Positions 22,225 through 28,703 of a stretch of DNA of 39,845 nucleotides are shown here, in pieces. The notes under the pieces were generated by a model. The model made no database searches. It worked only from the letters and a program-made list of their open reading frames with translations, and was not told where the DNA came from. The position numbers and the translations under genes were made by a program. Positions within the stretch are counted from its first letter, which is position 1. Each line of letters starts with the position of its first letter. The DNA lies in the IMG/VR virus record IMGVR_UViG_3300025674_000110, positions 1 to 39,845 of that record. One strand, 5' to 3'. Source of the stretch: a virus.

Positions 22225-22426
22225 ATTATGGTTTAAGATTATGTCTGTTACGATTTTTGTTTCATTATTAATGAATATTTTAGTTGACATACCTTATTGG
22301 TGTGGAAAACTAAGTGATGAGTTCAATTGGCACAAGCGACGTGAAGCTACTGTGCTTAGAGTAAGAGAAAACAAAAACAAAATCAGATTATGGTTAAATG
22401 GAAAACTTAGAGAATTAGGAGATTAA
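22217..22426 (+). CDS. Single-TM hypothetical protein with basic tail
   Basis: 69 residues: one N-terminal membrane span (about 5-25, WFKIMSVTIFVSLLMNILV) and a basic cytoplasmic helix (HKRREATVLRVRENKNKIR). It is likely anchored in the inner membrane. The function is unknown. Confidence 0.6.
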   Translation: MSKLWFKIMSVTIFVSLLMNILVDIPYWCGKLSDEFNWHKRREATVLRVRENKNKIRLWLNGKLRELGD

Positions 22427-22430
22427 CTGT

Positions 22431-22823
22431 ATGACAAAACAAACAACCACTATAAGCAAGAAAGTACCTTGTGATGTAGGTTCTTTACGTGTTGCCGAGC
22501 GTGTACATTACCGTGGCAAACATGGAGCACATAAGTTTCATTACAGGTCGGATAACGATGAGCCCATGTACCTGTGGTGTGTTATTAACGAATACGGACA
22601 ACAACAGTTTGTATTTGCTGAGAACCACAAAGGTGCTAAGGAACAAAGCGTAGATAGCCGTTTGTACCCTTATGGTAGTAACGAGCGAGATGAATACTAT
22701 AAGAGCCTAACGGTTTTTAATGTACCTTACATTGTGCGAGGATGGGGACAACACCTGTTTTTGTATGATGAACGTGATGAAAAAAGTTTACAGGTTAATT
22801 TTGAAGAACAAAAAGTATTTTAG
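22431..22823 (+). CDS. Hypothetical 130-residue protein
   Basis: ATG 22431 with TTAGGAGATTAACT upstream. Beta-rich with many aromatic and charged residues (RVHYRGKHGAHKFHYRSDND, MYLWCVINEYGQQQFVFAEN). No motif is recognised. Confidence 0.6.
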   Translation: MTKQTTTISKKVPCDVGSLRVAERVHYRGKHGAHKFHYRSDNDEPMYLWCVINEYGQQQFVFAENHKGAKEQSVDSRLYPYGSNERDEYYKSLTVFNVPYIVRGWGQHLFLYDERDEKSLQVNFEEQKVF

Positions 22824-22836
22824 GAGACTACTAAAA

Positions 22837-23172
22837 ATGGCAAAACAAAGAGCAACCACTAAACAAGTTGTTGAGGTTTTACGTGATAACCCTAGCTACA
22901 ACCGAGCTAAGATTATACACACACTTCAACGGCCTGTTGAACACTGGCAAGTACAAAGTGCAAAGCGGAAGCTAGGCTTGCAAAAAACAAGTAAGCCAGC
23001 AAAACGACGCAAGGGTAGACGTCCCGTTACAAGTACTGTAGTTACCACTAATAACGATGTGCTTACTGCTGCTGAACTAATTATACAGGCTGAGAAGCTG
23101 TGTCAAAATGCCGGTAGTGTTGAACGTGTAAAACGTGCTATCGATGTACTTAGTGAAGTAGGAGAAATTTAG
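22837..23172 (+). CDS. Small basic protein with HTH-like N-terminus
   Basis: 111 residues from ATG 22837 with TTAGGAGACTAC. Residues 5-45 (TTKQVVEVLRDNPSYNRAKI, VQSAKRKLG) look like a helix-turn-helix, then a basic linker (KPAKRRKGRRP). A C-terminal helix pair (DVLTAAELIIQAEKLCQNAG, KRAIDVLSEV) resembles short helical domains in planctomycete regulators. A DNA-binding regulator is possible. Confidence 0.6.
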   Translation: MAKQRATTKQVVEVLRDNPSYNRAKIIHTLQRPVEHWQVQSAKRKLGLQKTSKPAKRRKGRRPVTSTVVTTNNDVLTAAELIIQAEKLCQNAGSVERVKRAIDVLSEVGEI

Positions 23173-23184
23173 TGCAAAACGCTA

Positions 23185-23213
23185 TTGCGTTGAATTGTTG
23201 ACTTACTTACAAT
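23185..23213 (+). promoter_or_regulatory. Promoter of the second winged-helix paralogue
   Basis: TTGCGT (23185-23190), exactly 17 bases, TACAAT (23208-23213). The predicted transcript start is about 37 bases before ATG 23257. TTGCGT also begins the weaker promoter-like sequence before the paralogue at 13101. Confidence 0.55.
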
Positions 23214-23240
23214 ACTGGACGAACCATTTTTAACTTTTAT

Positions 23241-23248
23241 TACAAGGA
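23241..23248 (+). promoter_or_regulatory. Candidate CsrA site overlapping the ribosome-binding site
   Basis: TACAAGGA matches the CsrA/RsmA high-affinity core (UACARGGA) and includes the GGA of the ribosome-binding site of the 23257 gene. The phage carries its own csrA (37205-37408). Confidence 0.4.
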
Positions 23249-23256
23249 GCCTTATT

Positions 23257-23673
23257 ATGGCAAAAGCAACTACTACTACTACCAAGAAGACCGTTACCAA
23301 GAAAGCACCTGCTACTAAGAAGAAGCCTGCTGCTAAAGCAACTACCAAGGTTGCCAATAAGACAACCCCTAAGAAAGCCACCAGCAACAGAGGACCAAGT
23401 GTACGCGAGCGTATTTTGCTTTTTGTTGCTGAAAATGGCGAGAGTAGTGCGAGGCAAATTCAGCTAGGTATTGGCTTGAGCCACGGTTGTAAACCTACCT
23501 GCGACCAGGAAGTTAGTTTTGGGCATTTAACGGTTGAAAGCCACCCAACTGAAAACGGTGGTGAAGGTCCTGCCATGTACAAGATTAGCAAAGAAGGTAA
23601 GAAGAAAGTTACCCAAATTAAAAAGGGTAATGAGTACAACTTACGTGGTGCTAAAGAAGAAGCTAGTAAGTAA
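23257..23673 (+). CDS. Basic-tail winged-helix-like DNA-binding protein (paralogue B)
   Basis: 138 residues. A histone-like tail of about 45 residues rich in K, T, A and P (KKTVTKKAPATKKKPAAKAT) precedes a winged-helix-like domain: RERILLFVAENGESSARQIQ, IGLSHGCKPTCDQE, a wing at ESHPTENGGEGPAMYKISKE and GKKKV. It shares LSHxCxxTC, the G-G-x-x-x-AM wing and the basic tail with the 13101 protein. It has its own promoter and is followed by a structured region. A DNA-binding regulator or nucleoid protein is inferred. Confidence 0.7.
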   Translation: MAKATTTTTKKTVTKKAPATKKKPAAKATTKVANKTTPKKATSNRGPSVRERILLFVAENGESSARQIQLGIGLSHGCKPTCDQEVSFGHLTVESHPTENGGEGPAMYKISKEGKKKVTQIKKGNEYNLRGAKEEASK

Positions 23674-23694
23674 GTTAGGTTTTATGTGCGGTTG

Positions 23695-23903
23695 ACCTGC
23701 ACCTTTTATGTATTACACATGCTCTTGCATATGGCGGTGAATGCAGGGTGTAGGTAAATGAAATTTTATTACCCGTTAATTTGTTGGTCCGTGGAGGGTA
23801 GTAAAGAGTCTCCCATTTGGTAACCTTGAACCTGACTTACCTAGAAGAACAGCATTAGTAGTGTAACGGACCTGTGACCCTGCTATGTTGTTCTTCTTTT
23901 TTA
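23695..23903 (+). ncRNA. Candidate structured RNA / attenuator with pseudoknot
   Basis: The 264-base gap between two genes holds nested complementary segments. P1: 23695-23703 with 23747-23755 (9 pairs, one G-U). P1a inside it: 23726-23730 with 23741-23745. P2: 23786-23792 (GGTCCGT) with 23866-23872 (ACGGACC), 7 perfect pairs. P3: 23793-23796 with 23810-23813. P4: 23819-23823 with 23837-23841. P5: 23843-23855 with 23885-23897, 13 pairs including one G-U, followed by a T-run. The 3' strand of P2 lies in the loop of P5, so P2 and P5 form a pseudoknot or exclude each other. This looks like a structured leader or an sRNA ending in a terminator. It resembles no riboswitch or tRNA I can name. Confidence 0.5.
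23843..23902 (+). terminator. Long-stem intrinsic terminator
   Basis: A 13-bp stem, AGAAGAACAGCAT with ATGTTGTTCTTCT (one G-U), has a 29-base loop and is followed by further T residues to 23902. It ends 35 bases before ATG 23938, so it can end the 23257 transcript or attenuate the downstream genes. Confidence 0.7.
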
Positions 23904-23937
23904 TGTTTATGAATATACACAACCACTAGGTACTACT

Positions 23938-24270
23938 ATGAAGATAGTAAACAAACAACCTGTACACATTAGTGATAACACCAAGTTAGCTAAGTTTATT
24001 AGACGTAAGGCAGGAAAGACCATATTCCGTTGTACGTTTACTAAACGAACCACCGGCGAGCAACGTGTTATGGTTTGCCGACTAGAAGTAGCAAAGAACA
24101 TTAAAGGTGTTGGGCAACCTTTTGATGCAGAAGACCACCAATTACTTACCGTGTGGGATATGCAAAAACAAGCCTATCGTATGATTAACCTACAGGCTGT
24201 TACTGAGTTGAAAATACGCGGTACGGTTTATTCTGGGAGAGTACTTAACCAGCTATTACAAGGAGCATAA
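23938..24270 (+). CDS. Conserved phage SH3-like beta-barrel protein
   Basis: 110 residues. FRCTFTKRTTGEQRVMVCRL, GVGQPFDAEDHQLLTVWDMQ, then KQAYRMINLQAVTELKIRG match a common phage family ('f.F.KRttGe.R.M.crlgv.k...G.G..yd...h.lltV.D..k.ayR.inL..i..l'). Members are annotated as SH3-fold or hypothetical. Function unknown; a nucleic-acid or host-protein contact is possible. It is the first gene after the structured region. Confidence 0.7.
   Translation: MKIVNKQPVHISDNTKLAKFIRRKAGKTIFRCTFTKRTTGEQRVMVCRLEVAKNIKGVGQPFDAEDHQLLTVWDMQKQAYRMINLQAVTELKIRGTVYSGRVLNQLLQGA
24257..24264 (+). promoter_or_regulatory. Candidate CsrA site at the ribosome-binding site of the 24275 gene
   Basis: TACAAGGA, the CsrA core, overlaps the GGAG used by ATG 24275. 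Confidence 0.35.
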
Positions 24271-24274
24271 GAGT

Positions 24275-24475
24275 ATGCAGTACGAAATTAGCAAGAGCGG
24301 CCCACAAGGAAATGCCTTTTTTATTATGGGGCAGACCAGTAGAATTTTACGGGCTATGGGTAAAACCAAAGAAGAAATTGAAACAATCATGGATGATATG
24401 AAAAGCAGTAACTATACCCACCTTTGTGAAGTAGCAGAGCGTGAAAGTTTAGGTATGATTACCTTTGTTGATTAA
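24275..24475 (+). CDS. Conserved phage hypothetical, 66 residues
   Basis: MQYEISKSGPQGNAFFIMGQ, then LRAMGKTKEEIETIMDDMKS and a C-terminal strand. The 'GNAf.iMG.v...L...g...eei......m...dY..ll' pattern occurs in small phage and plasmid proteins. Function unknown. Confidence 0.65.
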   Translation: MQYEISKSGPQGNAFFIMGQTSRILRAMGKTKEEIETIMDDMKSSNYTHLCEVAERESLGMITFVD

Positions 24476-24509
24476 CCCTTTTTTACATTTAACCAATGGG
24501 AACCCCACT

Positions 24510-24740
24510 ATGGCAACTTTAGTAGATGAAAAAATTAGGATACTTACAGAAATCGAAGGGTATGATGATCCTATTGAGCTTTGTGAGGAAGTATTTAATG
24601 ATGGGTGCTGTCCAGGCATTTGTATGAATGAAGATTGTGAGAGCACCTACAGCTACGAACCTGACAGTACCGACGGTTGGTGCGACGAATGCCAAACCAA
24701 CACAGTTAAAAGCCTTATGATACTGCTAGGTGTTATATGA
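24510..24740 (+). CDS. Small zinc-binding phage protein
   Basis: 76 residues from ATG 24510. DGCCPGICMNEDC, then GWCDECQTNTVKSLMILLG: a five-cysteine pattern (CPGIC...C ... CxxC) seen in many environmental-phage proteins, with 'GWCdeCgtntVkS...L.g'. Zinc binding is likely; function unknown. It overlaps the next gene (ATGA). Confidence 0.7.
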   Translation: MATLVDEKIRILTEIEGYDDPIELCEEVFNDGCCPGICMNEDCESTYSYEPDSTDGWCDECQTNTVKSLMILLGVI

Positions 24741-24829
24741 CAGACGACCAAATATGGGAAGCCCTTTTTACCGCTTGGTTAATGGAAGTGCTTTACCTAC
24801 ATGATGAATGGCTGTATAAATACAGCTAG
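24737..24829 (+). CDS. 30-residue coupled protein, last gene of the rightward module
   Basis: ATG 24737 overlaps the previous stop. It encodes MTDDQIWEALFTAWLMEVLY then LHDEWLYKYS, one acidic amphipathic helix. It ends 17 bases before a strong terminator. Not recognised. Confidence 0.5.
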   Translation: MTDDQIWEALFTAWLMEVLYLHDEWLYKYS

Positions 24830-24846
24830 AACCCTGTTTTAAGAAC

Positions 24847-24881
24847 GCCACATGCTGATACCCCAGTGTGTGGCTTTTTTT
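24847..24881 (+). terminator. Rho-independent terminator ending the rightward module
   Basis: GCCACA (24847-24852) pairs with TGTGGC (24869-24874), followed by seven T. Its loop contains GATACCCC, which is complementary to GGGGTATC at 24958-24965. Confidence 0.85.
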
Positions 24882-25076
24882 GTGACCCTACCCAATGCGA
24901 AGCCTCTCAGATCGCATTTGAGGCTTGTTTGTTTGGTAAGGGTACTAAACCACACTTGGGGTATCTAAGTGGCTTCAGATGCGATCTGACATGCCAATTA
25001 TGCGACTAGCCTACTGTAGCCATTGTTTGTAGCTACCTACAGTCTTCGCTAACGTGTCGCACTAACTAGGTAGGGT
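24857..25076. repeat. Convergent intergenic region packed with inverted repeats
   Basis: No gene is seen between 24830 and 25103. It holds perfect inverted repeats: CAGATCGCAT (24908-24917) / ATGCGATCTG (24979-24988), ACCCTACC (24885-24892) / GGTAGGGT (25069-25076), GATACCCC (24857-24864) / GGGGTATC (24958-24965), ACTGTAG (25013-25019) / CTACAGT (25037-25043). It also has the 15-base palindrome TCAGATGCGATCTGA (24975-24989). Several pairs interleave rather than nest. It may be a bidirectional terminator, a replication or recombination site, or a structured RNA. Confidence 0.6.
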
Positions 25077-25103
25077 AAATGTACCTTATTTTATTTGCGA
25101 GCT

Positions 25104-25295
25104 CTAGGCAGGGTCTATTTTGGTCCTAATACTTCGCACGTTTTTGGCGTACTTACGCCTAACCATAATGGTTTCGGTGTGGGTTAAAACATCGTCGCAG
25201 TAAAACATAACATCAACGGGTACAAGGTCATCAGGGTGGCAACCTAGTACCTCGTTACTATTATTTTGTTTTCTTTTTAACTCTTCCTCGTCCAC
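25104..25295 (-). CDS. Hypothetical 63-residue protein with overlapping GTG start
   Basis: GTG 25295 is preceded by AAAGGAGGT at ideal spacing, although it lies inside the gene at 25261-25425 in another frame. The protein opens MDEEELKRKQNNSNEVLG and has a beta-like C-terminus (VPVDVMFYCDDVLTHTETIM). It is the last gene of the leftward early operon. No family is recognised. Confidence 0.55.
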   Translation of the reverse strand: MDEEELKRKQNNSNEVLGCHPDDLVPVDVMFYCDDVLTHTETIMVRRKYAKNVRSIRTKIDPA

Positions 25296-25425
25296 CTGCT
25301 TTACCTCCTTTGCTGGCAATTTTGCTACGTTCGGCAGGGCTAAGGGCCTTGGCTCGTGCCTTGCCTCCTTTGCTGGCTCCAAGTCTACCTAGTGCTACTG
25401 CATGAGGGTTTTTCTTTTTAGCCAT
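25261..25425 (-). CDS. Small GGKAR-repeat basic protein
   Basis: 54 residues from ATG 25425: KNPHAVALGRLGASKGGKAR, AKALSPAERSKIASKGGKAG, then GRGRVKKKTK. The 'NP.AvaLGrLGg.KGGkARa..Lsp.eRs.IA.KaakaR' pattern is widespread in bacteria and phages in short histone-H1-like proteins. DNA or RNA binding is likely. Its 3' end carries the start and ribosome-binding site of the next gene. Confidence 0.7.
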   Translation of the reverse strand: MAKKKNPHAVALGRLGASKGGKARAKALSPAERSKIASKGGKAGGRGRVKKKTK

Positions 25426-25454
25426 AACTCTGTTAATTCCTAATAATAAAATGT

Positions 25455-25507
25455 GCTAAGTACCTATTCTGTTATCAACAAAGTATTGTAATCAATAAGT
25501 ACTTAGC
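25455..25507 (-). repeat. 9-bp inverted repeat between early genes
   Basis: GCTAAGTAC (25455-25463) and GTACTTAGC (25499-25507) are perfect inverse copies separated by 35 bases, which contain a small ACAA-AGTA-TTGT hairpin. The right arm abuts an inverted TAGCTTGCCCG motif. On the minus strand the structure follows the 25515 gene and is trailed by a weak T-rich stretch; it could be an attenuator. Confidence 0.5.
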
Positions 25508-25517
25508 GGGCAAGCTA
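25507..25517 (-). repeat. TAGCTTGCCCG motif, copy 4 (minus strand)
   Basis: On the minus strand the TAG of the motif is the stop codon of the 25515-25733 gene, as at 18614. It shows the motif occurs on both strands and in both transcription blocks. Confidence 0.6.
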
Positions 25518-25733
25518 TTTCTGCTCCTCTGTTTCTTTTTCTATAGCCACTGTTTGTGTGTTTTTATTAAATAAATGTTTTACCAACTCCCATTCTTGTG
25601 CAGTACATTTTTTTGTAGTTGCAATACGGTCTAGTATGCTGGTTATCATTTTGTATTGGTTGTCAACGGCCTGTTGTCTTAAGGCACGTCGTCGTTTGAG
25701 GTGCTTAGGTAGTTTTGGTTTGGGGGCTGTCAT
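25515..25733 (-). CDS. Hypothetical basic 72-residue protein
   Basis: A basic N-terminus (KPKLPKHLKRRRALRQQAVD) and a helical C-terminus (AQEWELVKHLFNKNTQTVAI). It touches the primase-ATPase stop (shared base 25733). It may be a small DNA-binding helper of replication; not recognised. Confidence 0.55.
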   Translation of the reverse strand: MTAPKPKLPKHLKRRRALRQQAVDNQYKMITSILDRIATTKKCTAQEWELVKHLFNKNTQTVAIEKETEEQK

Positions 25734-27937
25734 TAAATCATTACACTTTCGTAAAGGTAACGTAGGTTAGGTGTTAATGTCCACTTGTGCTTGTTACGGC
25801 CTCGGCTTCCACTACGGTTGGGTACGCTTACAGCTTGTACAACTTCAATCTCACGTAAAAACTGTAAAGCACGTCGTACGGTACTGTCGCCACAACGTAG
25901 GCGTAAGGCTAGTCGTTGGGCAGTCATACCTTCTTCGGTTGCATGGTATAGTATGTCGGCAATACGTAGGTTAATACCTCGGCTAGTGTCTCGTGCTACT
26001 TTAATAACACGGTCCATCACGTCGGCATCTATTTCGGTCTTGTTAAGCACTACGGCTAGGCACATGGCAAGTCGTACGAATTGGCTAGTAAGTCGGGTAG
26101 CCAACTCAACCTCTTGTTCGTCGGCTTCAATTTCACGGTCTTGTCTTGCTCGCATATAACTAACAAGCTCGCCTAGTTGTCGGCAATGGTTAAGCACCTC
26201 AGTATCCTCAGGCAACTTACTTAGGCAATGTACTACGTTAGCTCTTAGCCATTGGGTGTAGCCAGCAGTCAATTTCATAGCCTCGCACAGTTTAGGGTCT
26301 GTACTAGTGTCGGCCTTACCATCACTTTCCATACGTGTACGTTGAAAGGCATTCATCGCTGCTCGGTCAAGTACTTCACGTTCAAGCTCGGGGTCATGGT
26401 CACTTTTACGGTCGTAAATAATACAGTCTAAAAAGCGGTCTCCCAGAAAGCTCTTATTGAGTTTGTACAAACTACGGGTTCCAGCCAGTATAAACGTAAT
26501 ACGCAAACCAGTATAATTGTTTCGTTTGAAGTTCTTATACTCAGCTCGGCTAGTGCCGTCGTAAAAGTCACGCATCTCGGCCAAAGTCTGGTCTCGGTTG
26601 CTACTGTTCAAAAGGGTGTCTCCATCCTTGGTTATCACAGTCTTGCCATCAATTCGTGGAATTAAGCTGGAGTCCTTACCTTTTTGAGCTCCCGAACCTT
26701 TATATCCACTATGAAAACCCTTTTGAATACTAATGCTGTGGGTATTGTCTTTGTCCACGGCTAATGCTTCACACAGGGTACTCTTGGCAGTTCCAGGTGG
26801 TCCTACTACACGTAACCATAATTGGTCTCCTTGTAGTTTTGTGCTGGCACTAGTAGCAAGCATAGCAGCAAGGGTAGTATCTAGGCTTGGTGTCCACTTT
26901 AAGGCTTTACGCCAACTAGCAACCAAAACCTCGTAGCTTGTACAGGGTTCTGGCACAAGTAGGTCACTAGTAACAATGTCAGGGTTATCGGGGTCCAACC
27001 AGCTTTCTGGGGGAGAGGTTAATAACCCTAATACATTTTCAATGGCTAGTGGTAGGCCCTTGTCGTTAATGAGGTCTCGTACATCGTAGCCTTCAGGCTT
27101 GCCGGGATCGTGTCCGTTTGGTCCCCATTGTAAAATGCGTACACCAGTTATGCCGGACCTACATAGTAATCCGCAAGCTCGTTGCATTCCACGATAGCTT
27201 GCCGGTGCAAGTTTAGCTCCACTACGTTTGTTAATCTTGGGGTAGTCGTTATCGTAGAGGAAACGTATTTCCTCGCACTGTTCAAACAAACTACACCATG
27301 TATCCCTGAACACTTCACATCCCGGTACGCTAAGTACATTAGCATAAGCATATAGGTTGCCGGAGGCTTCTTGTGGGCGTATTTTACGCAGACCACTAGG
27401 GCTTTCTATAAAGCGGTTAAGTACTTCGTCCCAGGACATACCATCCCAGGGTCCTTCACAAATGTAGGTAATAGGCTTGGAAGGATCAAACTTATTAAAG
27501 CCAAATAGGCCATGTCCTAATGTGCTTGTAGCAAGTAGTCTAAACTTACCCTCAATCTCAACGTATCGGTAAAGATTGCACATATTGCCTTTTTCATTGT
27601 AGGCAGGCACAATCCATTCTTGGTTAAGGTAGCCCCAAGCAACTCCCCAACTATCCATAACTTCTACATCAACACCACGGTCTTCGGCTAATACGCTTAG
27701 GGCATCTATATCGGTTATCTCATGGCATTGTTCGTGGTATTTATTGATAAACGTGTAGATGTTTCCTTTTTCACCACATACCTTGCAATGATACATACCT
27801 GTAGCTTGGCTAATGTGAAACTTGTTTTTATCACAAAATGGGCATTCGGCAATGGCGTCTTGGTCACTATCCCATGTCATCTCCACACCATGGAAAGCAT
27901 ACGGTTTTAGTTTTTCGGGGTATTCAGAAATTTTCAT
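25733..27937 (-). CDS. Primase-AAA+ ATPase fusion (replicative primase/helicase)
   Basis: 734 residues. (1) N-terminal zinc motif CPFCDKNKFHISQ...YHCKVCGEKGN (about 33-60), the CHC2-like primase finger. (2) TOPRIM-like elements ITYICEGPWDG (about 157) and IRFLYDNDYPK (about 228), the primase catalytic domain. (3) ATPase with Walker A VVGPPGTAKSTL (about 375-386), a KTVITKDGDTLL segment in the Walker B position, sensor-like ITFILAGTRSLY and arginine-finger-like LGDRFLDCIIYD. (4) C-terminal winged-helix segment TAQRLALRLRCGDSTVRRAL. The ATPase looks like the MCM-related AAA+ type, not the RecA-fold DnaB type, and MCMs also end in a winged helix. It is likely the replisome's primase and unwinding engine. 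Confidence 0.7.
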   Translation of the reverse strand: MKISEYPEKLKPYAFHGVEMTWDSDQDAIAECPFCDKNKFHISQATGMYHCKVCGEKGNIYTFINKYHEQCHEITDIDALSVLAEDRGVDVEVMDSWGVAWGYLNQEWIVPAYNEKGNMCNLYRYVEIEGKFRLLATSTLGHGLFGFNKFDPSKPITYICEGPWDGMSWDEVLNRFIESPSGLRKIRPQEASGNLYAYANVLSVPGCEVFRDTWCSLFEQCEEIRFLYDNDYPKINKRSGAKLAPASYRGMQRACGLLCRSGITGVRILQWGPNGHDPGKPEGYDVRDLINDKGLPLAIENVLGLLTSPPESWLDPDNPDIVTSDLLVPEPCTSYEVLVASWRKALKWTPSLDTTLAAMLATSASTKLQGDQLWLRVVGPPGTAKSTLCEALAVDKDNTHSISIQKGFHSGYKGSGAQKGKDSSLIPRIDGKTVITKDGDTLLNSSNRDQTLAEMRDFYDGTSRAEYKNFKRNNYTGLRITFILAGTRSLYKLNKSFLGDRFLDCIIYDRKSDHDPELEREVLDRAAMNAFQRTRMESDGKADTSTDPKLCEAMKLTAGYTQWLRANVVHCLSKLPEDTEVLNHCRQLGELVSYMRARQDREIEADEQEVELATRLTSQFVRLAMCLAVVLNKTEIDADVMDRVIKVARDTSRGINLRIADILYHATEEGMTAQRLALRLRCGDSTVRRALQFLREIEVVQAVSVPNRSGSRGRNKHKWTLTPNLRYLYESVMI

Positions 27938-27943
27938 CTTAGT

Positions 27944-28126
27944 TTAGTTTCCTTCCTCTTCAATAAACTTATTCATGGTTGTATTGTGTACCCAATTAAC
28001 AATAATCTCCTTAGCTGTTTCTTCAGGTACACCAAGTTCTACTAGTTTTTTGTGCATTAGGCCCCAAGTTTCAGCCAGCATAACTAAATGACTTTGTGCT
28101 TGGTCTATACGTGCGTAGGGGTCCAT
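27944..28126 (-). CDS. Hypothetical 60-residue helical protein
   Basis: MDPYARIDQAQSHLVMLAET then GVPEETAKEIIVNWVHNT. A small helical protein directly before the primase-ATPase gene (6-base gap). A loader or accessory role is conceivable by position only. Confidence 0.55.
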   Translation of the reverse strand: MDPYARIDQAQSHLVMLAETWGLMHKKLVELGVPEETAKEIIVNWVHNTTMNKFIEEEGN

Positions 28127-28140
28127 AGTATTTGGTTCCT

Positions 28141-28347
28141 TTATTCTTTTGGGTTTCTTTTACATATATTGCAAGGAACTTTTTCTTTAATTCCATTTTT
28201 GTATAGTGTGTAAGTGTATCCAACACCAAAACAATTATTACATTGTTCATACAGTTGTCTAAGTTTTGGTGGTAATTCCTCAATTTTCTTTATGTGATTG
28301 TATCCTTTATGTGGTAAAGGTGTTGTTGTGTTAAAAGGTTGGTTCAT
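28141..28347 (-). CDS. Small zinc-ribbon-like protein
   Basis: 68 residues from ATG 28347, overlapping the SNase stop (ATGA). CNNCFGVGYTYTLYKNG and VPCNICKRN give two CxxC pairs, a short zinc ribbon. Unknown function; nucleic-acid binding is likely. Confidence 0.55.
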   Translation of the reverse strand: MNQPFNTTTPLPHKGYNHIKKIEELPPKLRQLYEQCNNCFGVGYTYTLYKNGIKEKVPCNICKRNPKE

Positions 28348-28703
28348 CTATAGTTACTCCATTCTGCATAACCATCAATAACCATTTGATTATTGATTAG
28401 TACTTCAATGCTTGTGTCTTTTTTCTTAGCACTAATAGTGCAAAGATATCGTCCATACTTACCTTGTTTATCTTTAACTGTTTCTACGTAGAGTTGTTCT
28501 ACATCGTCATCATTAAGAAGATGTTCAAGATATTCTTTACTTTTTAATCCTTCTAATCTTTCTGGTCCTCTTATCTCAGGAGCGTCAATAGCACGTAAAC
28601 GTATCTTTTGTTTTGTAAGTGTATTAAAGCCTAAGTCAATAAGTAGTTCGACTGTGTCACCATCAATAACTCTTACAACTTTTTCTACTCGGTAGGTGTA
28701 CAT
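28344..28703 (-). CDS. Staphylococcal-nuclease-like (SNase/thermonuclease) protein
   Basis: 119 residues. VVRVIDGDTVELLIDLGF (Ca-binding Asp region), KIRLRAIDAPE (catalytic Arg and Asp), RLEGLKSKEYLEHLL (the usual catalytic Glu region) and KYGRYLCTIS (second Arg) follow the SNase family order. These enzymes cut DNA and RNA to 3'-phosphates; phage forms may degrade host DNA. There is no signal peptide, so it acts in the cytoplasm. The start overlaps the 3' end of the DUF1599-like/MazG-like gene. Confidence 0.8.
   Translation of the reverse strand: MYTYRVEKVVRVIDGDTVELLIDLGFNTLTKQKIRLRAIDAPEIRGPERLEGLKSKEYLEHLLNDDDVEQLYVETVKDKQGKYGRYLCTISAKKKDTSIEVLINNQMVIDGYAEWSNYR

Noticed and set aside
23760-23900. 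tRNA- or tmRNA-like fold in the structured intergenic region.
   Set aside because: No acceptor stem with CCA, no T-arm consensus and no anticodon arm of correct size.
24811-24826. Perfect palindrome GCTGTATAAATACAGC considered as a terminator.
   Set aside because: It lies inside the 30-residue coding frame and has no T-run; the terminator at 24847 is much better.
27193-27203. GATAGCTTGCCGG in the primase gene as another copy of the TAGCTTGCCCG motif.
   Set aside because: It is in frame inside conserved coding sequence and differs in the conserved C run.
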